Shown here piece by piece: positions 50,794 through 59,321 of a stretch of DNA of 64,000 nucleotides. Source of the DNA: Paraburkholderia hayleyella (GTDB taxonomy: Bacteria; Pseudomonadota; Gammaproteobacteria; Burkholderiales; Burkholderiaceae). The stretch's first letter is position 1. Each line of letters opens with the position of its first letter. The notes below the pieces were generated by a model. It was not told the origin of the DNA. It saw nothing but the letters and a program-made list of their open reading frames with translations, and searched no databases. The stretch spans positions 2,976,001-3,040,000 of the forward strand of contig NZ_QPES01000001.1 in the NCBI RefSeq assembly GCF_009455685.1, in the 5' to 3' direction. The position numbers and the translations under genes were made by a program.

Positions 50794-51855
50794 CTAGCGC
50801 AAGCGCCAGCCGATCGCTTCGCCGCCACGCAGTGGCACCACCGCGACCTCCCCGGCCACGAACTCTTCCGGCAAGATCCATGGCTCACGGTGCAACGTGA
50901 CCTGCTCGGTGCTGCGCGGCAAACCGTAAAAATCCGCACCGAAGAAACTGGCGAAGCCTTCAAGGCGCTCCAGCGCACCGGCCTGATCGAAGGCTTCGGC
51001 ATAGAGTTCAAGCGCATGCAGCGCCGTATAGCAGCCCGCACAACCGCAGGCCTGCTGCTTCAGACCTTTGGCATGCGGCGCACTATCGGTGCCGAGGAAA
51101 AAACGCGGATTGCCCGAGGTCGCGGCCTCGACCAGCGCCAGGCGATGCGTCTCGCGTTTAAGCACCGGCAGGCAGTAATAATGCGGACGAATACCACCCT
51201 GGAACATCGCATTGCGGTTGTACAGCAGATGATGCGCGGTGATCGTCGCGCCAAGCAGACCAGGCGCCGCGGCGGCATCGCGCACGTAATGGGCGGCATC
51301 TTTCGTCGTGATGTGTTCGAACACGATTTTCAGCGCCGGAAACGCGCGCCGCAGCGGCTCCATCACACGTTCGATAAACACCTTCTCCCGATCAAACAGG
51401 TCGATCGCGCTATCAGTCACTTCGCCGTGCACCAGTAACGGCATACCCGTTTCCTGCATCGCTTCGAGCGTCTTCGCGCACTTCATCAGATCCGTCACGC
51501 CCGCATCCGAATTGGTCGTCGCGCCTGCGGGATAGAGCTTCACGCCATGCACGACACCGCTGGCGCGAGCGCGGTGAATCTCATCGGCGGGCGTGTTGTC
51601 GGTCAGATACAGCGTCATCAGCGGCTCAAAGCGCACGCCCGGCGGCAGCGCCGCCAGAATCCGCTCGCGGTAGGCCACGGCCTCGGCAGTGATGGTCACC
51701 GGCGGCTTCAGGTTCGGCATGATGATCGCGCGGCCAAACTGGCGCGCCGTATGCGGCAACACAGCAGCAAGCATCGCACCATCGCGCACGTGGAGATGCC
51801 AGTCGTCAGGACGGGTGAATGTCAGGGTATTCAAAGCTGGATGGGCAAGGGTCAT
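50794..51855 (-). CDS. pyrC: Dihydroorotase, class II
   Basis: 353 residues from the ATG at 51855 (MTLAHPALNTLTFTRPDDWHLHVRDG). Zinc ligands: the DDWHLHVRDG His pair, the carboxylated Lys in HGVKLYPAGATTNSDAG, His in PLLVHGEV and VFEHITTKDA, and Asp in FLGTDSAPHAK. It closes carbamoyl aspartate to dihydroorotate in pyrimidine synthesis. Sequence upstream to 52110 is open but repeat-rich and non-coding. Followed by DUF3025. Confidence 0.97.
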   Translation of the reverse strand: MTLAHPALNTLTFTRPDDWHLHVRDGAMLAAVLPHTARQFGRAIIMPNLKPPVTITAEAVAYRERILAALPPGVRFEPLMTLYLTDNTPADEIHRARASGVVHGVKLYPAGATTNSDAGVTDLMKCAKTLEAMQETGMPLLVHGEVTDSAIDLFDREKVFIERVMEPLRRAFPALKIVFEHITTKDAAHYVRDAAAAPGLLGATITAHHLLYNRNAMFQGGIRPHYYCLPVLKRETHRLALVEAATSGNPRFFLGTDSAPHAKGLKQQACGCAGCYTALHALELYAEAFDQAGALERLEGFASFFGADFYGLPRSTEQVTLHREPWILPEEFVAGEVAVVPLRGGEAIGWRLR

Positions 51856-51950
51856 GGCAGGGAGAGGAAAGACGATGCGCCAGCAGGCGGGGAAACGATG
51901 AAATGAATCAAGCTGAATCAAGCGCAATAACAGGCCGGGGCCGGGACAAG

Positions 51951-51980
51951 CAGACGAAAGCAGACGAAAGCAGACGAAAA
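51951..51980. repeat. 10-bp tandem repeat upstream of pyrC
   Basis: Three units of CAGACGAAAG (the last ends in A), 96-125 bases upstream of the pyrC start. Confidence 0.88.
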
Positions 51981-52187
51981 CGAAAAACGAAGAGGCGGGC
52001 AAACCTGACTGGCCCGGGGCCGCGTGGATAAACTGCAACGGGGCAACAGGCCTGGCACTCAATTTGCTGCGTGCCGCGCAATGCCCAGTGTATGCTTGCC
52101 AGACCAGCATTGTAGCGGCTCGTCACAACTCATCGCACGCGCATCCCGGCCACCCGCGCCACCCCCAGCCTCACGTTTTTTTGCATC

Positions 52188-53075
52188 ATGTGCCAACTTC
52201 TCGGAATGAACTGCGCCGCGCCAACGGACGTCACGTTCTCATTCACTGGCTTCGCCGCACGTGGCGGCGTCACCGATCATCATGCCGACGGCTGGGGCAT
52301 CGCCTTCTTCGAGGACAAGGCATGCCGCCTTTTCGTTGATCATCAGCCCTCGGCCACCTCGCCCATCGCAGAGATGGTCAAGCGCTATCCGATCAAGTCG
52401 AAAAACACCATCGCCCATATCCGCAAGGCCACGCAAGGACACATCCGGCTCGAAAACAGCCATCCGTTCATGCGTGAGCTATGGGGCCGTCACTGGATCT
52501 TCGCCCACAACGGCGATTTGCAAAACTACCAGCCCGCGCTCACCGGCGTGTATCAGCCAGTGGGTAATACCGATAGCGAACGCGCGTTTTGCGCGCTGCT
52601 AGAGGGGCTGCGCGCAGCCTTTCCCGGCATGCAGCAGCCACCGCTCGAGGCCCTCTTCGCCACGCTCGAAACCCTCACGCGTGAAATCACCCAGTTTGGT
52701 GTGTTCAATTTTCTGCTGTCCAACGGCCAGGCGCTGTTCGCGCATTGCTCGACCCACCTGCACTATCTGGTGCGCCGCTGGCCGTTTTCCACCGCGCATC
52801 TGGTGGACACCGACGTCTCGATTGATTTCGCCAAGTACACCACGCCCGAAGACCGCGTCGCGGTCATCGCCACCCAGCCGCTCACCGATGACGAGGTCTG
52901 GAGCGCCTTCGCGCCTGGCGACCTGTTGATGTTCCAGCACGGCGAAGTCATCGCCCAGGTCAATATTCCGGTGCCGCCCGCTGTGCTCGAAAAAGCCCGC
53001 AACCCGGCACTGGACCCTACCGCGTCAGCCACGGTGGCCAGCGCCTGCAATAGCATCGCGGCGATCGAACCCTGA
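52188..53075 (+). CDS. Class II glutamine amidotransferase (YafJ-like)
   Basis: 295 residues. Cys2 directly after the start Met (MCQLLGMNCAAPTDV) is the nucleophile of class II amidotransferases. Others: HHADGWGIAFFED, IAHIRKATQG, ENSHPF, and IFAHNGDL. This is the YafJ/GatD-like stand-alone glutaminase family with no partner domain; its synthetase substrate is unknown. Divergent from pyrC and followed by a terminator. Confidence 0.93.
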   Translation: MCQLLGMNCAAPTDVTFSFTGFAARGGVTDHHADGWGIAFFEDKACRLFVDHQPSATSPIAEMVKRYPIKSKNTIAHIRKATQGHIRLENSHPFMRELWGRHWIFAHNGDLQNYQPALTGVYQPVGNTDSERAFCALLEGLRAAFPGMQQPPLEALFATLETLTREITQFGVFNFLLSNGQALFAHCSTHLHYLVRRWPFSTAHLVDTDVSIDFAKYTTPEDRVAVIATQPLTDDEVWSAFAPGDLLMFQHGEVIAQVNIPVPPAVLEKARNPALDPTASATVASACNSIAAIEP

Positions 53076-53106
53076 ACGGCTCGGCCGAACTCCTCTCCAG
53101 CCAGTA

Positions 53107-53143
53107 AAAAGCCGCTAGCGCCTGACAGGCGCTAGCGGCTTTT
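53107..53143 (+). terminator. Terminator between the amidotransferase and gltL
   Basis: Perfect 17-base stem (53107-53123 with 53127-53143), 3-base loop, AAAA/TTTT ends. It can also serve the convergent glt operon. Confidence 0.9.
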
Positions 53144-53162
53144 CTCGCTCCAGATGCTGCCT

Positions 53163-53186
53163 AAAAGGCTAAAAGGCTAAAAGGCC
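53163..53186. repeat. 8-bp tandem repeat after gltL
   Basis: Three units of AAAAGGCT (last AAAAGGCC), beginning 5 bases past the gltL stop. Confidence 0.88.
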
Positions 53187-53191
53187 AAAAC

Positions 53192-53917
53192 CTAATGCAG
53201 GATTTTCGCCAGAAACTCCTTGGCACGATCGGACTTCGGATTAGCGAAGAATTCTTCTTTCGCCACGTCCTCGACGATCAAGCCGCGATCCATGAACACC
53301 ACGCGATGCGCGACCTTCTTCGCAAAGCCCATTTCGTGCGTGACGCACATCATGGTCATGCCTTCGTGCGCCAGCTCGACCATTACATCGAGCACTTCGT
53401 TGATCATCTCCGGATCGAGCGCCGACGTGGGTTCGTCGAACAGCATCGCAATCGGATCCATCGACAGCGCACGGGCAATCGCCACCCGCTGCTGCTGGCC
53501 CCCCGACAACTGTCCGGGATACTTGTCGGCCTGCGCCCGCAAACCCACGCGATCCAGCAGCTTCATGCCCTTGGCCACGGCTTCTTCTTTCGAGCGGCCC
53601 AACACCTTGATTTGCGCCAGCGTCAAATTTTCGGTGATCGACAAATGCGGGAACAGTTCAAAGTGCTGAAACACCATGCCGACCCGCGCCCGCAACTTCG
53701 ACAGATTGGTTTTTTTATCGCCGACTGACTGGCCGTCGATCACGATTTCGCCTTTCTGGAACGGCTCAAGACCATTCACTGTCTTGATCAGCGTCGACTT
53801 GCCCGAGCCCGACGGGCCGCACACCACGACGACTTCACCCTTTTTGACTTCGGTCGTGCAATCGGTCAGCACCTGGAACGGGCCATACCATTTTGAAACG
53901 TTTTTTAGAGAGATCAT
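53192..53917 (-). CDS. gltL: Glutamate/aspartate ABC transporter ATP-binding protein
   Basis: 241 residues from the ATG at 53917 (MISLKNVSKWYG). Walker A GPSGSGKSTL, Q-loop VFQHFELFPHL, signature LSGGQQQRVAIARAL, Walker B AMLFDEPTSALDPE and the His switch CVTHEMGFA. Its start overlaps the gltK stop by 4 bases. It energises import by the GltJK channel. Confidence 0.96.
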   Translation of the reverse strand: MISLKNVSKWYGPFQVLTDCTTEVKKGEVVVVCGPSGSGKSTLIKTVNGLEPFQKGEIVIDGQSVGDKKTNLSKLRARVGMVFQHFELFPHLSITENLTLAQIKVLGRSKEEAVAKGMKLLDRVGLRAQADKYPGQLSGGQQQRVAIARALSMDPIAMLFDEPTSALDPEMINEVLDVMVELAHEGMTMMCVTHEMGFAKKVAHRVVFMDRGLIVEDVAKEEFFANPKSDRAKEFLAKILH

Positions 53918-54594
53918 CTTGCGACCTTTTTCTGAAGAGCTTTGACAAGGCCCGACGCAATCACGCACACCACGAAATAGCATGCGCCCGCGAACAGAAT
54001 CATTTCCACATGAGTGCCATCGCGGTCGCCAATATTGGTGGCCGTGCGGAAAAAATCCGCCAGGCTAATCACGTAGACCAGCGACGTATCCTGAAACAGC
54101 ACGATCGCCTGGGTCAGCAACAACGGCACCATCGCGCGAAACGCCTGCGGCAGCACCACGAGACGCATTGCCTGCGCGTAGTTCATGCCCAGCGCGGAGG
54201 CGGCGTGGACCTGCCCGCGCGGCACCGCCTGAATCCCTGCGCGAATGATTTCCGAGTAATACGCCGCCTCGAACATCGAGAACGCGATCATCGCGGAGGC
54301 GAGCCGGATGTCGAGATTGGGCGACAGGTCCAGCACGTTTTGCAGCACTTGCGGCACGATCAGAAAAAACCACAGCAACACCATCACCAGTGGAATCGAA
54401 CGAAACACCGTCACGTAGATTTGCGCGAACCATGCCAGCGGCTTGAACGGCGACAGACGGAAAATGGCCAGCACAGTGCCCCAGACAATGCCCACGACAA
54501 TCGCCAGCAACGTGATCTTGAAGGTGACAACCGCGCCGGTCCAAAGCGTTGGCAGTGCGCCCGGAATACCACTCCAGTCGAAATGATGCATCAC
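53914..54594 (-). CDS. gltK: Glutamate/aspartate ABC transporter permease GltK
   Basis: 226 residues with five hydrophobic segments and the His/Glu/Gln-type permease loop EIIRAGIQAVPRGQVHAASALGM (read in two halves: EIIRAGIQAVPRGQ, HAASALGM). Overlaps gltJ by 4 bases. Forms the channel with GltJ in the inner membrane. Confidence 0.95.
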   Translation of the reverse strand: MMHHFDWSGIPGALPTLWTGAVVTFKITLLAIVVGIVWGTVLAIFRLSPFKPLAWFAQIYVTVFRSIPLVMVLLWFFLIVPQVLQNVLDLSPNLDIRLASAMIAFSMFEAAYYSEIIRAGIQAVPRGQVHAASALGMNYAQAMRLVVLPQAFRAMVPLLLTQAIVLFQDTSLVYVISLADFFRTATNIGDRDGTHVEMILFAGACYFVVCVIASGLVKALQKKVAR

Positions 54595-55331
54595 TTGCCT
54601 CCGATATAGCCGGGCAGCCGGCTCTTGTGTTCGACCCAGCGCATCAGTTGCATCACGACGAGGTTGATCAGCACATAAGCCAGCGTCACCGCGATAAACG
54701 ATTCATAAGTTTGCGCGGTGTAATCGACGAGTTGCCGCGCTTGCGCGGAGAGATCGAGCAAACCGATCGTCGAGGCCACCGCCGAATTCTTGAAGATATT
54801 CAGAAACTCGGAGGTCAGCGGCGGCACGATGATCCGGTACGCCACGGGCAACAGCACATAGCGATACGTTTGCCATTGCGTGAAACCCATCGCCAGACCG
54901 GCAGCGCGCTGGCCACGGGGCAGCGCATTGATGCCTGAGCGCACCTGCTCGCAGACGCGCGCAGCGGTAAACAACCCCAGACAAATGATGGACGACGAGA
55001 AGAACTGGGCGCTGGGTGGCAACTGCTTGAACCAGTTGCCCGCGGATACAGGTAAAAGTTCGGGTATCACGAGATACCAGATAAAAAACTGGACGATTAG
55101 CGGAATATTGCGAAAAACCGCGACATAAAGCGTTCCGATTCCGGCGAGCCACTTGTTGGGTAGCGTGCGCAATACACCGAAAAACGATCCGACAATCAAT
55201 GCAATAACCCATGCCGAGAGCGACACGGTAATCGTTACCCAAAAACCGGACATCAGCCAGCCGAGATACGTCGTCGGCTCGCCGGTGGAAACCGGACTTA
55301 GAAAAATGCCCCAGTTCCAGTGATATGACAT
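54591..55331 (-). CDS. gltJ: Glutamate/aspartate ABC transporter permease GltJ
   Basis: 246 residues starting MSYHWNWGIFLSPVSTGE, the usual GltJ N-terminus. Five or so membrane segments and the loop QVRSGINALPRGQRAAGLAMG. Separated from gltI by a 142-base gap, which is common in this operon and often carries a processing hairpin. Confidence 0.95.
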   Translation of the reverse strand: MSYHWNWGIFLSPVSTGEPTTYLGWLMSGFWVTITVSLSAWVIALIVGSFFGVLRTLPNKWLAGIGTLYVAVFRNIPLIVQFFIWYLVIPELLPVSAGNWFKQLPPSAQFFSSSIICLGLFTAARVCEQVRSGINALPRGQRAAGLAMGFTQWQTYRYVLLPVAYRIIVPPLTSEFLNIFKNSAVASTIGLLDLSAQARQLVDYTAQTYESFIAVTLAYVLINLVVMQLMRWVEHKSRLPGYIGGK

Positions 55332-55473
55332 GGCGAAGACTCCAGCAAAAAGAAACGGAAGAAGCGTGATGCCCCTCCCGTTTCACTTAACGCCGGATTA
55401 ACCCTGTTCACCGTGTTGATCACATGCACCGGCAAAGCTGGGCTGGTTAATCACGGCCATTTTGGTTCAGCAA

Positions 55474-56376
55474 TTAATCAATCGCCTTGTCATTCGGATT
55501 TTTATACAGCGCCTTTATGTCATCGCTTTCCGGGAAATTCAGATTGAGACCCTTGGGCGGAATAGGCGATTCAAACCATTTTTTGTAGATTTTTGATGCT
55601 TCACCCGAGGTTTCGACTTTCGCAATAGCGTCGTCCACCACCTTTTTGAAGTCAGGGTCGCCCTTGCGCATCATGCAGCCATACGCTTCATGCGACTGGG
55701 GCTCGCCCACGATGATGAAATCGCCCGGCTTGTTCGACTTGGCCCGCTCGCCTGCCAGCAGCGCATCGTCCATCATGAACGCCACCGCCCGGCCCGTGGA
55801 CAGCGTGAGGAATGATTCCCCGTGATCCTTGGCGCTGATGATGCTCATGCCCATACCCTTGTCCTGGTTCATCTTGCGCAGCAGGCGCTCGGACGTGGTG
55901 CCCGCCGTCGTCACAACGGTTTTGCCTTTCAGGTCGGCCCAGTCCTTGATACCCGAATCTTTTTTGGTCATCAGGCGCGTGCCGATCACGAAAATCGTGT
56001 TCGAAAAAGCCGCCTGTTGTTGCCGTTCGGGGTTATTGGTGGTCGAGCCGCATTCGAGATCGACCGTGCCGTTTTGCACCAGTGGAATACGGTTTTGCGA
56101 AGTAATGGGAGTCAGTTTGACTTTCAGATTGGGCATATTCAGTTTTTGCTTGACGGCATCCACAACCTTCATCGCAAACTCTTGCGAATAACCCACCACG
56201 TTTTGTTTCTCGTCGTAATACGAAAATGGAATCGATGATTCACGGTGACCCAGCGAAATCACACCCGTATCCTTGATTTTCTTGAGCGTGCCGGTTTCCT
56301 GCGCTTGCGCCTGTTGTATCCCCATTGTGAAAAAACCGAGTGTAGTCAACAGCAATACCGCTTTTTTAACTTTCAT
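55474..56376 (-). CDS. gltI: Glutamate/aspartate periplasmic binding protein
   Basis: 300 residues, signal peptide to about residue 25 (GIQQAQAQ). Family 3 solute-binding fold: TGVISLGHRESSIPFSYYD, VDLECGSTTNNPERQQQ, KGKTVVTTAGTTSE. The pair of Cys (LECGS, YGCMMR) matches GltI. It binds glutamate and aspartate for GltJKL. First gene of gltI-J-K-L; a good AGGAGA site precedes the ATG. Confidence 0.96.
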   Translation of the reverse strand: MKVKKAVLLLTTLGFFTMGIQQAQAQETGTLKKIKDTGVISLGHRESSIPFSYYDEKQNVVGYSQEFAMKVVDAVKQKLNMPNLKVKLTPITSQNRIPLVQNGTVDLECGSTTNNPERQQQAAFSNTIFVIGTRLMTKKDSGIKDWADLKGKTVVTTAGTTSERLLRKMNQDKGMGMSIISAKDHGESFLTLSTGRAVAFMMDDALLAGERAKSNKPGDFIIVGEPQSHEAYGCMMRKGDPDFKKVVDDAIAKVETSGEASKIYKKWFESPIPPKGLNLNFPESDDIKALYKNPNDKAID

Positions 56377-56529
56377 CTGGTGATCTCCTTGGCAAGAATC
56401 GCCGCCAGTTTATATCAAAGTAATTTTGGCGAAAGTATGGTCAGCCTGTATATCCATTGCGCGGCGCTTCCTATATACGCGGCGGACACAACAAAGTCTC
56501 CTTCTCCCTGAGCGCAGGCATACAGGCAA

Positions 56530-56563
56530 AAACGGGCGGCATCCGTCAGGATGCCGCCCGTTT
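56530..56563 (-). terminator. Rho-independent terminator of gdhA
   Basis: Perfect 15-base stem (56530-56544 with 56549-56563), 4-base loop, followed on the minus strand by TTTTGCC. It separates gdhA from the glt operon. Confidence 0.88.
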
Positions 56564-56606
56564 AACTTGCTACCTGTACTACCTGTCGCTAATTTAGCGC
56601 CGAAGC

Positions 56607-57920
56607 TTAAGGGTAGAGACCCCGCATTTCGCGCGCCTGCAAGATCCGCTTGCACGCGACAATAAACGCCGCCGTGCGCACCGAAACATTCTGCTCGCTC
56701 GACACTTGCCAAACCGCCGCAAAAGCCTCGCGCATCACGCGTTCCAGACGCTGGTTGATCTCATCTTCAGTCCAGAAGAAGCTCGAGAAATCCTGCACCC
56801 ATTCGAAATACGACACCGTGACACCACCGGCATTGGCCACCACATCAGGAATCACGAGGATGCCCTTGTCGTGCAGGATGTCATCGGCAGCGGTCGTGGT
56901 CGGGCCATTGGCGCCTTCCACCACGATCTTCGTCTTGATCTTCGGCGCGTTGTGTTCAGTGATCTGATTTTCCAGCGCGGCGGGAATCAGGATGTCGGAT
57001 TCGACCGTCCAGAACTCTTCGTTCTTGATCGGCTCGGCGCCTGTGAAGCCGCCCACGCCACCTGTTTGCGCCACGTGATCAGCCAGCGCCACCGCGTCGA
57101 TGCCAGACTCACGGAATATCGTGCCGGTGTGATCCTGCACCGCGACAACCTTCGCTCCCGCTTCCTGGTATAGCCGCGCGGCAATCCCGCCGACATTGCC
57201 AAAGCCCTGCACCGCGATACGCGCGCCTTCGATGTCGAAGCCAATCCGTCGCGCGGCTTCGCAACCCACCACGAACACGCCACGCCCCGTCGCCTCACGA
57301 CGGCCCAGCGAGCCGCCCAGCGCGATCGGCTTGCCCGTCACCACGCCGGTTGCTGTCTGGCCCTGGTTCATCGAGTACGTGTCCATCATCCACGCCATGA
57401 TCTGCTCGTTCGTGTTCACGTCCGGTGCAGGGATATCGGTGTTGGGCCCGATGATGATGCCGATCTCGCTGGTATAGCGGCGCGTAATACGCTCCAGTTC
57501 GCCACGCGACAGTGTGCGCGGATCAACCCGGATCCCGCCCTTCGCACCGCCGTAAGGCACGTTGACCGCGGCGTTCTTGACCGACATCCACGCCGACAGC
57601 GCCATCACTTCCGACAGCGTCACATCCTGGTGATACCGCACACCGCCCTTGCCCGGACCGCGCGAGACGTTGTGCTGGACGCGATAGCCTTCGAAATGCG
57701 CCACCGTGCCGTTATCGAGCTCGATAGGCACATCGACGATCAGAATCCGCTTGGGCCGCTTGAGCGTTTCAAGCCAGCGTGACAGCGAGCCGAGATAGGG
57801 TGCGACACGGTCCACCTGGCGCAGATAGTTACCCCAGGGGCCCAGCGCATCGCTGTTCAGATACGACGGAATAGATTGCAGCGCGGATGCGGACTGCGTG
57901 TGTGGCGTTGATGCAGACAT
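56607..57920 (-). CDS. gdhA: Glutamate dehydrogenase
   Basis: 437 residues. Glu/Leu/Phe/Val dehydrogenase with GKGGVRYHQDVTLSEV, the catalytic Lys in VPYGGAKGGIRVDP, the DIPAPDVNTNEQIMAW motif and NAD(P)-binding IAVQGFGNVGG. The enzyme interconverts 2-oxoglutarate and glutamate. It lies directly downstream of a LysR gene in the same orientation, with a LysR-type site between them, and upstream of the glutamate transporter operon. Confidence 0.96.
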   Translation of the reverse strand: MSASTPHTQSASALQSIPSYLNSDALGPWGNYLRQVDRVAPYLGSLSRWLETLKRPKRILIVDVPIELDNGTVAHFEGYRVQHNVSRGPGKGGVRYHQDVTLSEVMALSAWMSVKNAAVNVPYGGAKGGIRVDPRTLSRGELERITRRYTSEIGIIIGPNTDIPAPDVNTNEQIMAWMMDTYSMNQGQTATGVVTGKPIALGGSLGRREATGRGVFVVGCEAARRIGFDIEGARIAVQGFGNVGGIAARLYQEAGAKVVAVQDHTGTIFRESGIDAVALADHVAQTGGVGGFTGAEPIKNEEFWTVESDILIPAALENQITEHNAPKIKTKIVVEGANGPTTTAADDILHDKGILVIPDVVANAGGVTVSYFEWVQDFSSFFWTEDEINQRLERVMREAFAAVWQVSSEQNVSVRTAAFIVACKRILQAREMRGLYP

Positions 57921-57990
57921 GAAAAAAACTCCGGCGAGAGGTCAAACGAAGGGCGGGACAATAAAAAAACAGAAAAGCAGGAATGGCGAC

Positions 57991-58020
57991 ATTGTCGAAA
58001 AACGTCCAGGCAAAATCCAA
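57991..58020 (-). promoter_or_regulatory. Possible sigma-70-like promoter of gdhA
   Basis: On the minus strand TTGGAT (58020-58015), an 18-base spacer and GACAAT (57996-57991). The match is moderate, but its distance to the inverted repeat at 58038-58058 supports it. Confidence 0.42.
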
Positions 58021-58037
58021 TGCCGTTTGATTATTCG

Positions 58038-58058
58038 ATTATGCATTTTGCGCATAAT
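58038..58058. promoter_or_regulatory. LysR-type operator upstream of gdhA
   Basis: Perfect 7-base arms ATTATGC and GCATAAT separated by 7 bases, containing a T-N11-A core (T at 58042, A at 58054). The centre is about 63 bases upstream of the transcription start inferred from 57991-58020, the usual position for a LysR-type recognition site. Confidence 0.6.
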
Positions 58059-58075
58059 GCGTCCTGATTGATCCA

Positions 58076-59056
58076 TTACTTATCTTTTGACGACGGTGTC
58101 GCGCTGCTGCCAGAAGCCAGTTCCTGGCTCACGACATCCCATAATTGCTGCACCAGCGCTTGGCGCGACTCGTCACCATGGCCCGGAAGCAGGTCGCGGT
58201 ACAGGCGAATTTCCATCGTCAGCGTGTACAGGCCTTCGCTCACCCCACGCGCAGCCCGGTCCAGGCGCAGCAAACGGCCTTCAGCCACCGCTTCCTCGGC
58301 CGCGCTATGGGGCAAAAAGGCGATGCCGTGACCGGCCATCGCCATCGCCTTGAGGCCTTCGGCCATATCGGTTTCGTAGACGCGGTCGAGCGCCAGCCGC
58401 CCAGGCGCGTTGGCGATAATGACCTCGGTCATGCGCCCCAGATAGGCGTTCGGCGTGTAGGACAGATAGGGAACCGGGGCCTCGGGCAAGCCCGGCAGCT
58501 TATGGCGCGGATGGCCCGCGCGGTTCGGCGCGGAAAACGGGCTGATCGGTTCGAGCCCCAGCGTCAGCATGGCGTAGCGCGCTGGATCGAGCGCCACGGG
58601 ATGGCTCGGATGGTGATACCCCATCACCAGATCGCAGCCGCCCTCCACCAGCGACAGCACCGCATCGTGCACATTGAGCGCACGCAAGCGCGTATGCACC
58701 GGGCCCATCTGCGCTTCGACGCGTTGCAGCCAGCGCGGAAAATACGTCAGCGACAACGTGTGCGGCACAGCGAATTCGATGGTGGCAGCAGGCGTCGCCG
58801 TATGACCGCGCAGCAGCGCGCGCGCCTCGTGAAACTGCGACAGCATCGCCAGCGCCTGCTCGTAGAACACGCGTCCGGCGGGCGTCAGACGCGTCGGATA
58901 CACCGAGCGGTCAATCAGCTCCGTGCCCAGCCAGGCTTCGAGCGCCTGAATCCGGCGCGAGAACGCGGGCTGCGTAACATGACGCAACTCGGCCGAGCGG
59001 CTGAAACTGCGGGTTTCCGCAAGCGAAACGAAGTCTTCGAGCCATTTCAGTTCCAT
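58076..59056 (-). CDS. LysR-family regulator, likely controlling gdhA
   Basis: 326 residues. Winged HTH at 1-62: MELKWLEDFVSLAETRSFSRSAEL, HVTQPAFSRRIQALEAWLG. The effector domain contains TIEFAVPHTLSLTYFPRWL and ends in a Ser/Lys tail. It resembles the HypT/YjiE-like subgroup, members of which respond to oxidants. It lies immediately upstream of gdhA in the same orientation with a LysR-type box in the gap, so gdhA is the best candidate target. Confidence 0.92.
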   Translation of the reverse strand: MELKWLEDFVSLAETRSFSRSAELRHVTQPAFSRRIQALEAWLGTELIDRSVYPTRLTPAGRVFYEQALAMLSQFHEARALLRGHTATPAATIEFAVPHTLSLTYFPRWLQRVEAQMGPVHTRLRALNVHDAVLSLVEGGCDLVMGYHHPSHPVALDPARYAMLTLGLEPISPFSAPNRAGHPRHKLPGLPEAPVPYLSYTPNAYLGRMTEVIIANAPGRLALDRVYETDMAEGLKAMAMAGHGIAFLPHSAAEEAVAEGRLLRLDRAARGVSEGLYTLTMEIRLYRDLLPGHGDESRQALVQQLWDVVSQELASGSSATPSSKDK

Positions 59057-59134
59057 ACGGCTCCAACGACAGTGGCAAAAGAAAGATAGGCCCGCATTCT
59101 AACGGGGCATGGGATCGGCTGCTGGCGCGCCGTT

Positions 59135-59165
59135 AATTCAACCGGATGAGTCATCCGGTTGAATT
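59135..59165. promoter_or_regulatory. Perfect 31-base palindrome between the LysR gene and purB
   Basis: Arms 59135-59149 and 59151-59165 are perfect reverse complements around one central G. Part of an arm (ATCCGGATGAATTAA) recurs at 59166-59180. No U-tract. It lies 157-187 bases upstream of purB and 79-109 bases from the LysR start, so it could be an operator for either gene. Confidence 0.6.
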
Positions 59166-59321
59166 ATCCGGATGAATTAACCGTCCCCGGCCCCTCACGA
59201 GCATTCCTACCCCTACCCCACCGCCTGCGGCCTGCGACGGCGCGATGGTAAAATCCGCGCCTTCATGCGGTCTTGTTCTGGTTTTCCGCGTCTCCTGTCC
59301 TCCTCTTGCTGCACTGCCACT

